Source: an uncultured Mycoplasmatota bacterium (lineage in GTDB: Bacteria > Bacillota_I > Bacilli_A > RF39 > UBA660). Taken from it: 14,178 nt of DNA. Each line of letters starts with the position of its first letter. The first letter of the stretch is position 1. Both the position numbers and the translations under genes were made by a program. The notes beneath the pieces are model-generated. The model was given only the letters and a program-made list of their open reading frames with translations, searched no databases and had not been told where the DNA came from. The DNA lies in contig CAMOFW010000012.1 of NCBI GenBank assembly GCA_946613765.1, positions 1 through 14,178 of the forward strand, read 5' to 3'. This document shows, in pieces, positions 1-7,620 of this stretch.

Positions 1-55
1 AATCATACAAGACACATTAGTCTATGTATAGATCTATATGAAAGGAGGGCGTTTT
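1..55. repeat. Left inverted terminal repeat (55 bp)
   Basis: The first 55 bases are the exact reverse complement of the last 55; the match breaks at base 56 (T here, G on the other end read inward). Perfect terminal repeats next to terminal-protein and protein-primed polymerase genes are the hallmark of linear phages such as phi29 and Cp-1, so this is very likely a true genome end and the replication origin. The end begins 5'-AATCAT; the terminal AA (TT on the template) would allow the sliding-back initiation known for this polymerase family. The repeat contains a 12-bp palindrome, TATAGATCTATA (27-38), and a ribosome binding site, AAAGGAGGG (41-49). No convincing -35/-10 pair is visible inside it. 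Confidence 0.96.
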
Positions 56-57
56 TA

Positions 58-336
58 ATGCAAATTATATCAAAAACTAAAGATGGTAAAGATATACCTG
101 TTATGATTTTTAGAAATGTATTTGATTCTGGTATTAGTTATTCTACTACTGTATCACATAAAAATCTAAATGGTGAATATGAAAATGCATTTATTAATGT
201 ACATTTTAAGAAAAATGTTGATGTTGAAAATAAGCAACAAATAATAATTAAAAGTGCATGGTTAGACTTTTATCAAGATAAAAATGGTAAAAATGTATTC
301 TACTTATTTATAAATGATTTTGATAAAGTTAACTAA
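58..336 (+). CDS. Small early protein, possible single-stranded DNA-binding protein
   Basis: A 92-residue protein, the outermost gene at the left end. The ATG lies 8 bases after AAAGGAGGG, which is inside the terminal repeat. The sequence alternates beta-strand-like hydrophobic stretches with polar turns (ISYSTTV around residues 26-32, AFINVHF around 44-50, then WLDFY and VFYLFINDF towards the end), compatible with a small OB-like beta barrel. Together with its place at the head of the replication block, this suggests an SSB comparable to phi29 gp5. No diagnostic motif proves it. It could be another early nucleic-acid-binding or host-takeover protein. A hairpin terminator follows 2 bases after the stop, so it may be expressed more than the genes behind it. 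Confidence 0.85.
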   Translation: MQIISKTKDGKDIPVMIFRNVFDSGISYSTTVSHKNLNGEYENAFINVHFKKNVDVENKQQIIIKSAWLDFYQDKNGKNVFYLFINDFDKVN

Positions 337-338
337 TT

Positions 339-370
339 AAGGCGTGGTACAAGCCACGCTTTAATTATAT
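339..370 (+). terminator. Intrinsic terminator/attenuator after the first gene
   Basis: AAGGCGTGG (339-347) pairs with CCACGCTTT (354-362) around the loop TACAAG. This gives a 9-bp stem with one G-U pair, followed by a T-rich but interrupted tail (TTAATTATATTT). It is GC-rich against a very AT-rich background. Because the replication genes follow on the same strand with no clear new promoter, it may be a partial terminator that lowers read-through. Confidence 0.75.
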
Positions 371-406
371 TTATAGTTAATTAAATATATGTTTAGGAGG
401 TGTGAT

Positions 407-646
407 ATGCGTACATATGTAGCTACATATAAACTAGATAAGCCATTTAGTTTAGATTTTGAATTTGAAAAGCCACTGTCGAGGGAAATAAAATATAAAT
501 TTGAAGAAAGTACAACAGATAATAAAACTATTATTTATGTTACTATAGTAGCTAATAATAGGGTACAAATGAGATTCTTAAAGAAAAAGAATAACAAATA
601 TTTAAAGGGTTTAGGTAAGGTTGAATTAATTATTGGTGTTGGTTAG
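407..646 (+). CDS. Unknown small early protein (79 aa)
   Basis: Not recognised. The ATG at 407 was chosen because AGGAGG (395-400) sits 6 bases upstream; an in-frame ATG at 389 lies before that site and has no ribosome binding site of its own. The protein is lysine- and glutamate-rich (MRTYVATYK at the start; a run of basic residues, FLKKKNNKYLKG, near the C-terminus) with no membrane segment or signal peptide. Its position between the possible SSB and the terminal-protein gene suggests a replication or early regulatory role, for example a double-stranded DNA-binding protein doing the job of phi29 gp6. That is position-based only. Confidence 0.8.
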   Translation: MRTYVATYKLDKPFSLDFEFEKPLSREIKYKFEESTTDNKTIIYVTIVANNRVQMRFLKKKNNKYLKGLGKVELIIGVG

Positions 647-669
647 TCATGTAGAAAGGACTAATTAAA

Positions 670-1386
670 ATGGCTGTAAGATTAACTCAAAAAGATAAAG
701 ATAAATTAAGAAGAATAAATCAAAATGTTAGACGTAAAAATAAACAAATGGATAATTATGGTATTGATATTTATGTATCAACGCTACCAATTAGTAAAGT
801 AACATCACGTAAACAATTAAATGATTATTTTGATAGAGCAAGAACATACACAAGAGGTTATGCATATAAGTATAAAAAGAATCAATATGATGTTGTTGCT
901 ACATATAGTGAAATAGCAAAAGCTAAAAGACTAGCACGTGAAGTTAGTGAAAATAGGGCTAAAAGATTCATGAAAATAGCACCAAAAGAATTTAAATCAT
1001 ATGGTAAGGGTACTGGTAGTAGTATAATGCAACGTAAACTAATGGGTGATGATAGATATTCTATGTATGATCCTGTTAAATTTAATTTTAAAACTTTACG
1101 CAATAGAGAACAATTTGAATCAAGAGTTGAAAATTTATATAAGCAATTATCACCGGGATATATTGATAAAAAGAATAAAACACTAAAAGATAATATAATT
1201 AAAGCAATAAAACGTAATTGGGGTAAATCTGGGCGTAATGCTAGACGTTGGATAAATAAATTATCACCTGAAGAAGTTGTTGATAAATTTATGAGTGAAG
1301 ATGTATTTGATTTTAGTTATATTTATGATGATAATTCTATTGCTAGACAAGTTGAAAAATTTGAGGCAACATTTAATCTAGTATGA
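670..1386 (+). CDS. Terminal protein (primer for DNA replication)
   Basis: A 238-residue, strongly basic protein (N-terminal VRLTQKDKDKLRRINQNVRR) directly upstream of and overlapping the DNA polymerase by 4 bases (ATGA). In phi29 and relatives the terminal protein is encoded immediately before the polymerase and has a similar size (phi29 gp3 is 266 residues). It stays covalently bound to the 5' ends, offers a Ser, Thr or Tyr hydroxyl as primer, and forms a heterodimer with the polymerase. The priming residue cannot be fixed from sequence alone; it usually lies in the C-terminal third, where several Ser and Tyr residues occur (for example FDFSYIYDDNS near residue 216). AAAGGA (655-660) lies 9 bases before the ATG. 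The call rests on size, charge and synteny rather than a conserved motif. Confidence 0.85.
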   Translation: MAVRLTQKDKDKLRRINQNVRRKNKQMDNYGIDIYVSTLPISKVTSRKQLNDYFDRARTYTRGYAYKYKKNQYDVVATYSEIAKAKRLAREVSENRAKRFMKIAPKEFKSYGKGTGSSIMQRKLMGDDRYSMYDPVKFNFKTLRNREQFESRVENLYKQLSPGYIDKKNKTLKDNIIKAIKRNWGKSGRNARRWINKLSPEEVVDKFMSEDVFDFSYIYDDNSIARQVEKFEATFNLV

Positions 1387-3074
1387 TAGATTTAAATGAA
1401 AATATAGAAGTGGCTTTATCTTATACAGCTGATTTTGAAACTACTACAGATAAAAATGATTTAAGAATATGGGCTTGGGGTGTATGTAATATTGATGATT
1501 TTAATGATTTTCAATATGGTAATACTATGGAAACATTTATTGAATTTTTAAGTAAACACAGAGGTTGTAATATTTATTTTCATAACTTGCGTTTTGATGG
1601 TGAATTTTTAATATCATGGCTTTTAAAAAATGGTTTTAAATACAATGATGATTTAGTTAGTAAAACATTTAATTGCGTTATTGCTGGTACAGGTCAATTT
1701 TATAAAATGGATATATGTTTTTATAAACGTGGTAAATATAAAAAGATGGTACATATATTTGATTCATTAAAGAAATTACCTTTTTCTGTTGCTAAAATAG
1801 CTAATGCTTTTGAATTACCAATTCTAAAAGGTGAAATTGACTATAAAGCAACACGTGAAGTAGGACATGAACTAACTAGTGAAGAACTTGCATATTTACG
1901 TAATGATGTAGAAATAATGGCACGTGCATTAAATATACAAATAGCACAGGGACTAACACATATAACTATTGGTAGTGATTCACTACATATGTATAAATCA
2001 ATAATAGGTGAAGAAAAATTCAAACATTTATTTCCTGTATTAGATGTTGAAGTTGATAGAGATATTAGACGTGCATATAGAGGTGGTTACACGTATGTCA
2101 ACAAAATATTTAAGGGTAAAGATGTTGAAGAGGGACTTGTTTATGATGTAAACAGTATGTACCCTGCTGTTATGCATAATATGCATAATGAATTATTACC
2201 ATATGGAATACCTATATTTTTTGAGGGTGAATATGTTTATGATGATAATTATCCTTTATATATCCAGAAAATAAAGGCTGATTTAAAAGTTAAAAAAGAT
2301 CATATACCTACAATACAATGTAAAACAAATATGTATTTTAACTCTAATGAATATATTGAGGATACAATGGGTTTATTAACTATGTATGTAACTAATGTTG
2401 ATTTAGAAGTTATAAAAGAACAATATGAAGTATTAGAAATAGAATATATTAATGGATATAAATTTAAAGCATGTACAGGTATATTTGATGAATACATTGA
2501 TAAATACATGGAAATGAAGAAAAATAACACAGGTGCATTAAGGCAACTTGCTAAATTATTATTAAATAATTTATATGGTAAATTTGCTACAAACCCTAAG
2601 ACACAACAAAAAATACCATATATTAGTGAATCTGGTGAAGTTGAATATAAAACAATAAATGCTACAGATAAAGAACCTGTATATACACCAATGGGTGTAT
2701 TTATAACTAGTTATGCTAGAGCTATGATACAAAGAACAGCACAAAGTGTTTATCATAGATTTTGTTATTGTGATACTGATTCTATCCATATAATTGGTAA
2801 TGAAATACCAGATATAGAAATAGATGATAAAGATTTAGGTAAATGGGCTTTAGAGGGTACATTTAAACGTGCTAGGTTTATAAGAGCCAAAACATATATT
2901 GAAGAATATCCTGATGGTACTTTAAATGTTAAATGTGCTGGACTACCAGATAATTTAAAAGAGTTATGTAATTTTGATAATTTTAAAGTAGGACTAAAAC
3001 TATATGGTAAATTATTACCAAAAAGATATGATGGTGGTGTTATATTAGAAGAAACTGACTTTACAATAAAATAG
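1383..3074 (+). CDS. Protein-primed family B DNA polymerase
   Basis: A 563-residue protein (phi29 polymerase is about 570) with the full motif set in order. Exonuclease ExoI is D17-F-E19, ExoII is N68-L-R-F-D72, and ExoIII is Y171-L-R-N-D175. The linker motif YRGGY is at 232-236. Motif A, DVNSMYP, starts at D255; motif B, KLLLNNLYG, spans 391-399; motif C, YCDTDS, has catalytic D464 and D466; KTY is at 503-505. All catalytic residues are intact, so proofreading and synthesis should both work. It copies the genome from both ends using terminal protein as primer and does its own strand displacement. The ATG overlaps the terminal-protein stop, with no strong ribosome binding site at close range, which indicates translational coupling. 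Confidence 0.99.
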   Translation: MIDLNENIEVALSYTADFETTTDKNDLRIWAWGVCNIDDFNDFQYGNTMETFIEFLSKHRGCNIYFHNLRFDGEFLISWLLKNGFKYNDDLVSKTFNCVIAGTGQFYKMDICFYKRGKYKKMVHIFDSLKKLPFSVAKIANAFELPILKGEIDYKATREVGHELTSEELAYLRNDVEIMARALNIQIAQGLTHITIGSDSLHMYKSIIGEEKFKHLFPVLDVEVDRDIRRAYRGGYTYVNKIFKGKDVEEGLVYDVNSMYPAVMHNMHNELLPYGIPIFFEGEYVYDDNYPLYIQKIKADLKVKKDHIPTIQCKTNMYFNSNEYIEDTMGLLTMYVTNVDLEVIKEQYEVLEIEYINGYKFKACTGIFDEYIDKYMEMKKNNTGALRQLAKLLLNNLYGKFATNPKTQQKIPYISESGEVEYKTINATDKEPVYTPMGVFITSYARAMIQRTAQSVYHRFCYCDTDSIHIIGNEIPDIEIDDKDLGKWALEGTFKRARFIRAKTYIEEYPDGTLNVKCAGLPDNLKELCNFDNFKVGLKLYGKLLPKRYDGGVILEETDFTIK

Positions 3075-3088
3075 AATTATGATATATT
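3060..3088 (+). promoter_or_regulatory. Possible sigma-70 promoter at the 3' end of the polymerase gene
   Basis: TTTACA (3060-3065), a 17-base spacer and TATATT (3083-3088): five of six matches to each consensus hexamer at the ideal spacing. The predicted start is near 3095. In AT-rich DNA such matches can arise by chance. Support comes from the structured non-coding stretch and the terminator that follow. Confidence 0.45.
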
Positions 3089-3094
3089 TATAAT

Positions 3095-3246
3095 GATGAG
3101 TTATTTAATTGATTTATAATGTTATTAGTGGATAACTATGCGTGTGAACGTACCAGTAATAATATCATTTAGTCAATGCGTTATAATAGATTAAAATAAT
3201 TTATCAATATATTTTCTTTAAGGCACGTTAATAAACGTGTCTTTTA
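3095..3246 (+). ncRNA. Candidate structured non-coding RNA or leader between replication and late genes
   Basis: About 150 bases with no credible gene. Bases 3116-3131 pair with 3153-3168 (14 of 16 pairs), enclosing a small hairpin TGCGT-gtga-ACGTA (3139-3152). The last stem is the terminator at 3220-3243. A further 6-bp pairing, ATTGAT (3108-3113) with ATCAAT (3203-3208), could close the whole element. G-T pairs in the long stem, the inner hairpin and the terminator are acceptable only in plus-strand RNA, which favours that strand. It could be a stand-alone small RNA, the 3' untranslated region of the left operon, or an attenuated leader of the late operon. Confidence 0.4.
3220..3246 (+). 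terminator. Intrinsic terminator before the late promoter
   Basis: AAGGCACGTT (3220-3229) pairs with AACGTGTCTT (3234-3243) around an AATA loop, giving a 10-bp stem with one G-U pair, then TTTT. The G-U pair would be an A-C mismatch on the other strand, so it acts on rightward transcription and separates the replication block from the late block. Confidence 0.85.
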
Positions 3247-3252
3247 ATAGTG

Positions 3253-3281
3253 TTGACTAAAATATTAAATAATGCTATATT
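3253..3281 (+). promoter_or_regulatory. Late operon promoter
   Basis: TTGACT (3253-3258), 17 bases, TATATT (3276-3281). It lies just after the terminator and just before the scaffold gene, exactly where a promoter for the structural and lysis block is needed. The predicted start (about 3288) falls within the ribosome binding site AAAGGAGG (3287-3294), so the leader would be only about 15 nt. Confidence 0.75.
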
Positions 3282-3302
3282 ATTATAAAGGAGGTATATG
3301 TT

Positions 3303-3674
3303 ATGACATATGAAGATTATGACAAGATTATTGAAGAAATAATCAATTCATCTGGTGATGATAAGATTATGTTAGAGGGTTTTGATAAATTACGTAATGC
3401 TTATAAAGAACTAGATGAAAAAGTTAAATCTGCTGTAGAAGAATTAGACGCTTTATCTAAGAAATATGAAGAACTAAGAGAAACTAAAGTTAATGAATTT
3501 TTTAATCGTGAAGATAAAGAAGATGAAGAAGTAGAAGAAAAAGTTGAAGATATTGTTGAAGATAAAGTTGAAGATGAAATTACAGTTAATGATTTATTTG
3601 AAGATGGTGTTGATGTAGAAATTACAGAAGATGACATTATCAAAGAAGATGAAGAAGAGGAGGAAGAAGATTAA
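3303..3674 (+). CDS. Probable capsid scaffolding protein
   Basis: A 123-residue, extremely acidic protein. Residues about 20-65 are predicted to be a coiled coil (FDKLRNAYKELDEKVKSAV and following). Residues about 70-123 are dominated by Glu and Asp, ending in a Glu-rich tail. It lies one base upstream of the major capsid gene, the position and general character of phi29 gp7, a 98-residue helical scaffold that fills the prohead and leaves before packaging. There is no signature motif; the call rests on composition, coiled coil and synteny. AAAGGAGG (3287-3294) lies 8 bases before the ATG; the ATG at 3298 is dismissed because it meets TGA after two codons. The GAA/GAG codons of the acidic tail also supply the ribosome binding site of the next gene. 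Confidence 0.8.
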   Translation: MTYEDYDKIIEEIINSSGDDKIMLEGFDKLRNAYKELDEKVKSAVEELDALSKKYEELRETKVNEFFNREDKEDEEVEEKVEDIVEDKVEDEITVNDLFEDGVDVEITEDDIIKEDEEEEEED

Positions 3675-3675
3675 T

Positions 3676-4782
3676 ATGGCTGGAAGTACAAATTTAAAAA
3701 CTGAGGGTACAGGATTAAAGTCTGGTACTAATGGTTTAGACGTATTAAACGCAATACGTAATGCGTTACCATCAAATTATGCTAATAGAATACCAGAAGC
3801 TACAAAAGAAAATCTTGCAAGTTATGCTAATGCATTAAGAGATTTCCCTGTAATAATGAATAAATGGGTAAATGTATTAATTAATAAAATTGGACTAACT
3901 GTTATTAAAAATAAAATGTGGAATAACAAGTTGGCTGAATTTCAACGTGGTGATTTACCAGTAGGTAGCACTATAGAAGAAATATTTATTGATGTTGTTA
4001 AGGCTAAGACTTATACAGAAGAGCCAGAAGCTAATAACTTAGGTGATGTATTTGCTGTTAATAAACCTGATGTTAAAGTTAGATTTCATATTGTTAATTC
4101 ACAATTAGTTTATCCAATATCAATATCTAAAGTTAATATTTTACAAGCATTTAACAATTTACCAGCTTTTGAAGATTTTCTATCAAAAGTATTTGAATCT
4201 GTTTATGCTAGTGCTAACTTAGATGAATATCTACAAACTAAACAATTAATACAATTCTATGCAACTAATGATTCAATAAATAGATTTGTTGATGTAGAAG
4301 TTGACGCTGTAACTGATGAAGCTAGTGCTAAGGCTTTAGCTACTAAGATTAGAGCATATTCTAATAAATTAGAATTTATGTCAAACAAGTATAATTATGC
4401 TGGTGTTACTACTCATACACCTAAAGAAGATCAAGTATTGTTAATTAATACTGATACTGAGGCATTAATGGACGTAAACGTTTTAGCTTATGCATTTAAC
4501 ATGGAAAAAGCTGATGTTAGTGCTGTAGTTAATAAAGTAGTAGTACTAGATGATTTTGGTGATGATACTGATACAGCTACACAAGCTATTTTAGTAGATA
4601 GAGATTGGTTTATGATTTACTCACAATTATATCAAATGGAAGAACAAAATAATGCACTACATTTATATTTCAATAGATTCTTACATATTTGGAAAGTTTA
4701 TTCTACAAGTGAATTTGCTAATGCTATAAGATTTACAACAACACCTGTTGAAAATGAAGATTCAGGAAATACAGGTGAATAG
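3676..4782 (+). CDS. Major capsid protein, phi29 gp8 type
   Basis: A 368-residue protein resembling the gp8 capsid family of phi29-like phages, expected to adopt the HK97 fold and assemble with the scaffold into the prohead. Visible features are an N-terminal region beginning AGSTNLKTEGTGLKSG, a central FQRGDLPVGSTIEEIFIDVV segment (an E-loop/A-domain-like area), and a VYPISISKVNILQAF stretch. It is shorter than phi29 gp8 (448 residues), consistent with absence of the C-terminal Ig-like (BIG2) domain. The start at 3676 follows AGGAGG (3658-3663) with a longish 12-base gap. An in-frame ATG at 3631 would add a 15-residue, lysine-rich extension overlapping the scaffold gene, and has no ribosome binding site. 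The stop TAG overlaps the GTG of the next gene by one base. Confidence 0.92.
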   Translation: MAGSTNLKTEGTGLKSGTNGLDVLNAIRNALPSNYANRIPEATKENLASYANALRDFPVIMNKWVNVLINKIGLTVIKNKMWNNKLAEFQRGDLPVGSTIEEIFIDVVKAKTYTEEPEANNLGDVFAVNKPDVKVRFHIVNSQLVYPISISKVNILQAFNNLPAFEDFLSKVFESVYASANLDEYLQTKQLIQFYATNDSINRFVDVEVDAVTDEASAKALATKIRAYSNKLEFMSNKYNYAGVTTHTPKEDQVLLINTDTEALMDVNVLAYAFNMEKADVSAVVNKVVVLDDFGDDTDTATQAILVDRDWFMIYSQLYQMEEQNNALHLYFNRFLHIWKVYSTSEFANAIRFTTTPVENEDSGNTGE

Positions 4783-6638
4783 TGAATTATACACCACAAA
4801 CAGAGGTACATTTACTTTCAAATGTACCTTTTAATTATAATTATAATAATGTAATGGATTTTAGTGATATAAATGCACAAACAACGTATTTTTTAAATAA
4901 GAGTAAATTACAATTTGAAGATTTAACATACCAAAGGGTAAACAATAATACTATCAATTTAGAAGTAGCGTATGAAGATTTATATGATATAAATTACATG
5001 ATGTTTCAAAATGATAAAATACCAGGCAAATGGTTTTATGCATTTATTACTAGATATGATTTTGTATCACCTAAAGTAACACGTATAACTTATCAAATTG
5101 ATGTTTATCAAACATGGTTATTTGATATGACTTGGCAAGCAACATATGTTGAAAGAGAACATACACAAAGATTTAATAGTGATGGTAGCCCTGTTATTAA
5201 TACTTTAGATGAGGGGCTTGCATATGGTGAAGATTATAGAACTGTATATAAGAGAAAATGTAATGATGATAATATTATATGGTTAGTTGCAATAACTAAA
5301 TCACCTATTGAAAATATTTTAGGTCAAGTTGTTTCTACATCTGGTCCAGTTGCTAATATAAATCAACCTTTACACTATACAATTTTACCTGTTGATTTAG
5401 ATGGTACACTAGTTACAATTAATAATAAAGCACCAGGTGCATCATTTTTAATGGACTTAGGTCAGTCAAGTGAAACTGTTGGTCAATTAGTATCATTATT
5501 TTATACAGCATATGTACCATTTAATTATAGTTTAAGTAATACTAATAACTTAACTACAAATGATAGTAATGTACATTTTGTTGATGGTGGTAGCGTTGGT
5601 GCATTTTATTCTTATTATGGTAATAGTCAATGGACTACAAAAAATTATGTAATAAGTAATGATATGTATGATGGTATTTTACCTGAATATAGTGAATCTA
5701 AATTATTAATGTATCCTTATACATTAATAGAATTAACTGATATGAAAGGTAATACTACAACATTAAAGCCACAAAATTTTGATGGTAAATTATTACAATT
5801 TGATATTAGATCATGTATATCATCACAGCCTAAAACAGCAATTTATCCACATGGTTATTTAGGTAATACATCTGGTACAGTTGATTTTACAGGTGGAATT
5901 GTTGACAATAACATATGCGATATACCTGTTGTAGATGATTATACAGCCTCATACATGCAAGCTAATAGAAATAGTATAGCTACAAGTAATAAATATGCTA
6001 TGGATAATGCAAATAGAGGTATCTTACAAAATAATGCTGTAAATCGTGTACAAAATGCTATTATTGATAGACAACAAAAATATCAAGAAAGTGATGCTAA
6101 ATGGGGTATGTGGTCTAATTTCTTAGATATGCATGCTGGGAGTGCTATAAGAACAGGTTATGAGTTAACTAAGCAATATGATTTATCACAAGGTCAAAGA
6201 CTTGCTATGAATCAAAATAATGATATTGCTAATCATAATTTAAAAATTAATGCTGAACAAGCTATAGGTATGACACAAGCTAAAATTGCTGATATTAATA
6301 ACATACCACCTACAGTATCAAATTTAGGTAATAATACTATGTTTGATACAGGTTGGAAAAATATGCATTTTTACGTAATGGTTAAAACAGTGCGTGAAGA
6401 ATATGCAACACAATTAACTAATTACTTTAAAATGTTTGGTTATAAAGTAAATAAATTAGAAGTACCAAACACAAAATCAAGACAATACTATAATTACATT
6501 AAAACAGTTGATGCTAATATTATAGGTAATATACCTAGTAATGATCTAAATGTTATTAAAGGTATATTTGATAAAGGTGTTACTATATGGCATAGTGAAA
6601 ATGTTGGTGATTATAGTGTAAATAATGTAGAAGTTTAA
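4782..6638 (+). CDS. Tail knob / distal tube protein, phi29 gp9 type
   Basis: A 618-residue protein (phi29 gp9 is 599) with the family pattern near the N-terminus: YMMFQNDKIPGKWFYAFITR, then YQIDVYQTWLFDMTW, then an RE-H pair (VEREH) and DEGLAYGEDY. gp9 forms the hexameric tube and knob at the tail end and penetrates the membrane. Translation starts at GTG 4782, overlapping the capsid stop (TAGTG), so it is likely coupled to capsid translation. The middle-to-late region (about residues 390-510) is Gln/Asn/Ala-rich and helical-looking, where phi29 carries its long membrane-active loops. Only a short hydrophobic patch (KWGMWSNFL) is visible, so the membrane-insertion element may be reduced or different. 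Confidence 0.95.
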   Translation: MNYTPQTEVHLLSNVPFNYNYNNVMDFSDINAQTTYFLNKSKLQFEDLTYQRVNNNTINLEVAYEDLYDINYMMFQNDKIPGKWFYAFITRYDFVSPKVTRITYQIDVYQTWLFDMTWQATYVEREHTQRFNSDGSPVINTLDEGLAYGEDYRTVYKRKCNDDNIIWLVAITKSPIENILGQVVSTSGPVANINQPLHYTILPVDLDGTLVTINNKAPGASFLMDLGQSSETVGQLVSLFYTAYVPFNYSLSNTNNLTTNDSNVHFVDGGSVGAFYSYYGNSQWTTKNYVISNDMYDGILPEYSESKLLMYPYTLIELTDMKGNTTTLKPQNFDGKLLQFDIRSCISSQPKTAIYPHGYLGNTSGTVDFTGGIVDNNICDIPVVDDYTASYMQANRNSIATSNKYAMDNANRGILQNNAVNRVQNAIIDRQQKYQESDAKWGMWSNFLDMHAGSAIRTGYELTKQYDLSQGQRLAMNQNNDIANHNLKINAEQAIGMTQAKIADINNIPPTVSNLGNNTMFDTGWKNMHFYVMVKTVREEYATQLTNYFKMFGYKVNKLEVPNTKSRQYYNYIKTVDANIIGNIPSNDLNVIKGIFDKGVTIWHSENVGDYSVNNVEV

Positions 6639-6660
6639 AAGAAAGTGAGGTGTTTATTAT

Positions 6661-7620
6661 ATGATGGATAAATATGTATTTAATGAAGAAAAACTTGGTG
6701 ATATTTACAAGAAAACATTAAAGGGTAAATTAGATACAACAGACTTTTTAAATGCATATACTCAAGTAGATTATTTATACAGATTAAAAGAATATGCAAT
6801 TAATTGTTTTGAGTGGGTTAATTTACCTGATACAGTTGACGCACGATTCATTGAAAATGAGTTGTTTGATAAAGGAAGAATAAACTTTTTCAAAGACAAA
6901 AATTTAGGGTTTTTATGTTTACCTGTTAATGAATCTGGTCCAATAAACATATATAATGAACCTACAAAGAAATATATTTATGCTAGTGATGGTTTTAGAA
7001 GAAATAGAAATATAACAAATAGTGTTACTATCTATAATAACTTTTTAAGAACACCTACATTTACAACAGTTAATCTATATGCTATTAGACTAGCTGAAGT
7101 ACAAAGAACTATTGATATAAACATGCTAGCACAAAAAACACCTGTTACAATAATATGTCCAGAAAATGAAAGACTTGCTTTTAAAAATATTTATAAACAA
7201 GTAAGTGAAAACAAGCCTGTTATCTGGGGAACTAGTGAACTAAATTTAGATAATTATAAAGTACTAGATACTAAAGCACCATATGTTGTAGATAAATTAA
7301 CTTTATATAAACATGATTTATGGAACGAAGTTATGACATTTTTAGGTGTTAATAATGCTAATCAAGATAAAAAAGAAAGATTAGTAGAAAGTGAAGTAGG
7401 TGCTAATGATGAACAAATTGAACAAGCACGTTTCAATATGTTAGACGCTAGAAAACAAGCATGTGAAAAAATTAATAAAATGTTTGATTTAAACATTGAT
7501 GTTAAATTTAGAAATGATGATGTACAAAAAGCATATGAAATAAATAAAATATATGACATGTTTCCAGATTTAGTTGATAATAGTGATATAAAAGATGAGG
7601 TAGGTGTTTTAGATGAGTAA
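6661..7620 (+). CDS. Portal (upper collar/connector) protein, phi29 gp10 type
   Basis: A 319-residue protein (phi29 gp10 is 309) with strong family resemblance: AEVQRTIDINMLAQKTPVTI, NIYKQVSENKPVIWG, APYVVDKL, WNEVMTFLGVNNAN, KKERLVESEV, NDEQIEQ and ACEKINKMFDLNIDVKF. The connector is a dodecameric channel at one capsid vertex; it nucleates prohead assembly, carries the packaging motor and joins head to tail. In phi29 it also binds the packaging RNA. The ATG at 6661 is followed by another ATG; GAGGTG lies about 10-14 bases upstream. It overlaps the lower collar gene by 8 bases. Confidence 0.97.
   Translation: MMDKYVFNEEKLGDIYKKTLKGKLDTTDFLNAYTQVDYLYRLKEYAINCFEWVNLPDTVDARFIENELFDKGRINFFKDKNLGFLCLPVNESGPINIYNEPTKKYIYASDGFRRNRNITNSVTIYNNFLRTPTFTTVNLYAIRLAEVQRTIDINMLAQKTPVTIICPENERLAFKNIYKQVSENKPVIWGTSELNLDNYKVLDTKAPYVVDKLTLYKHDLWNEVMTFLGVNNANQDKKERLVESEVGANDEQIEQARFNMLDARKQACEKINKMFDLNIDVKFRNDDVQKAYEINKIYDMFPDLVDNSDIKDEVGVLDE

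Noticed and set aside
389..406. Longer start (ATG 389) for the 79-residue gene
   Set aside because: The ribosome binding site AGGAGG lies after this ATG and 6 bases before the ATG at 407.
882..1103. Minus-strand open frame inside the terminal-protein gene
   Set aside because: Antisense shadow of a well-supported gene; no ribosome binding site or operon context.
1841..2789. Three minus-strand open frames inside the polymerase gene (1841-2023, 2300-2530, 2571-2789)
   Set aside because: Antisense to an intact polymerase with all motifs; hydrophobic or low-complexity translations typical of shadow frames.
3119..3172. 17-codon plus-strand open frame in the gap after the polymerase
   Set aside because: No ribosome binding site, and it coincides with the predicted stem; more likely non-coding.
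3401..3643. Minus-strand Ser/Thr-rich open frame
   Set aside because: Antisense of the GAA/GAG-rich scaffold gene, which automatically gives Ser/Thr codons.
3631..3675. N-terminal extension of the capsid protein starting TLSKKMKKRRKK
   Set aside because: No ribosome binding site before 3631; the extension reads the scaffold tail in another frame and is basic, unlike capsid N-termini.
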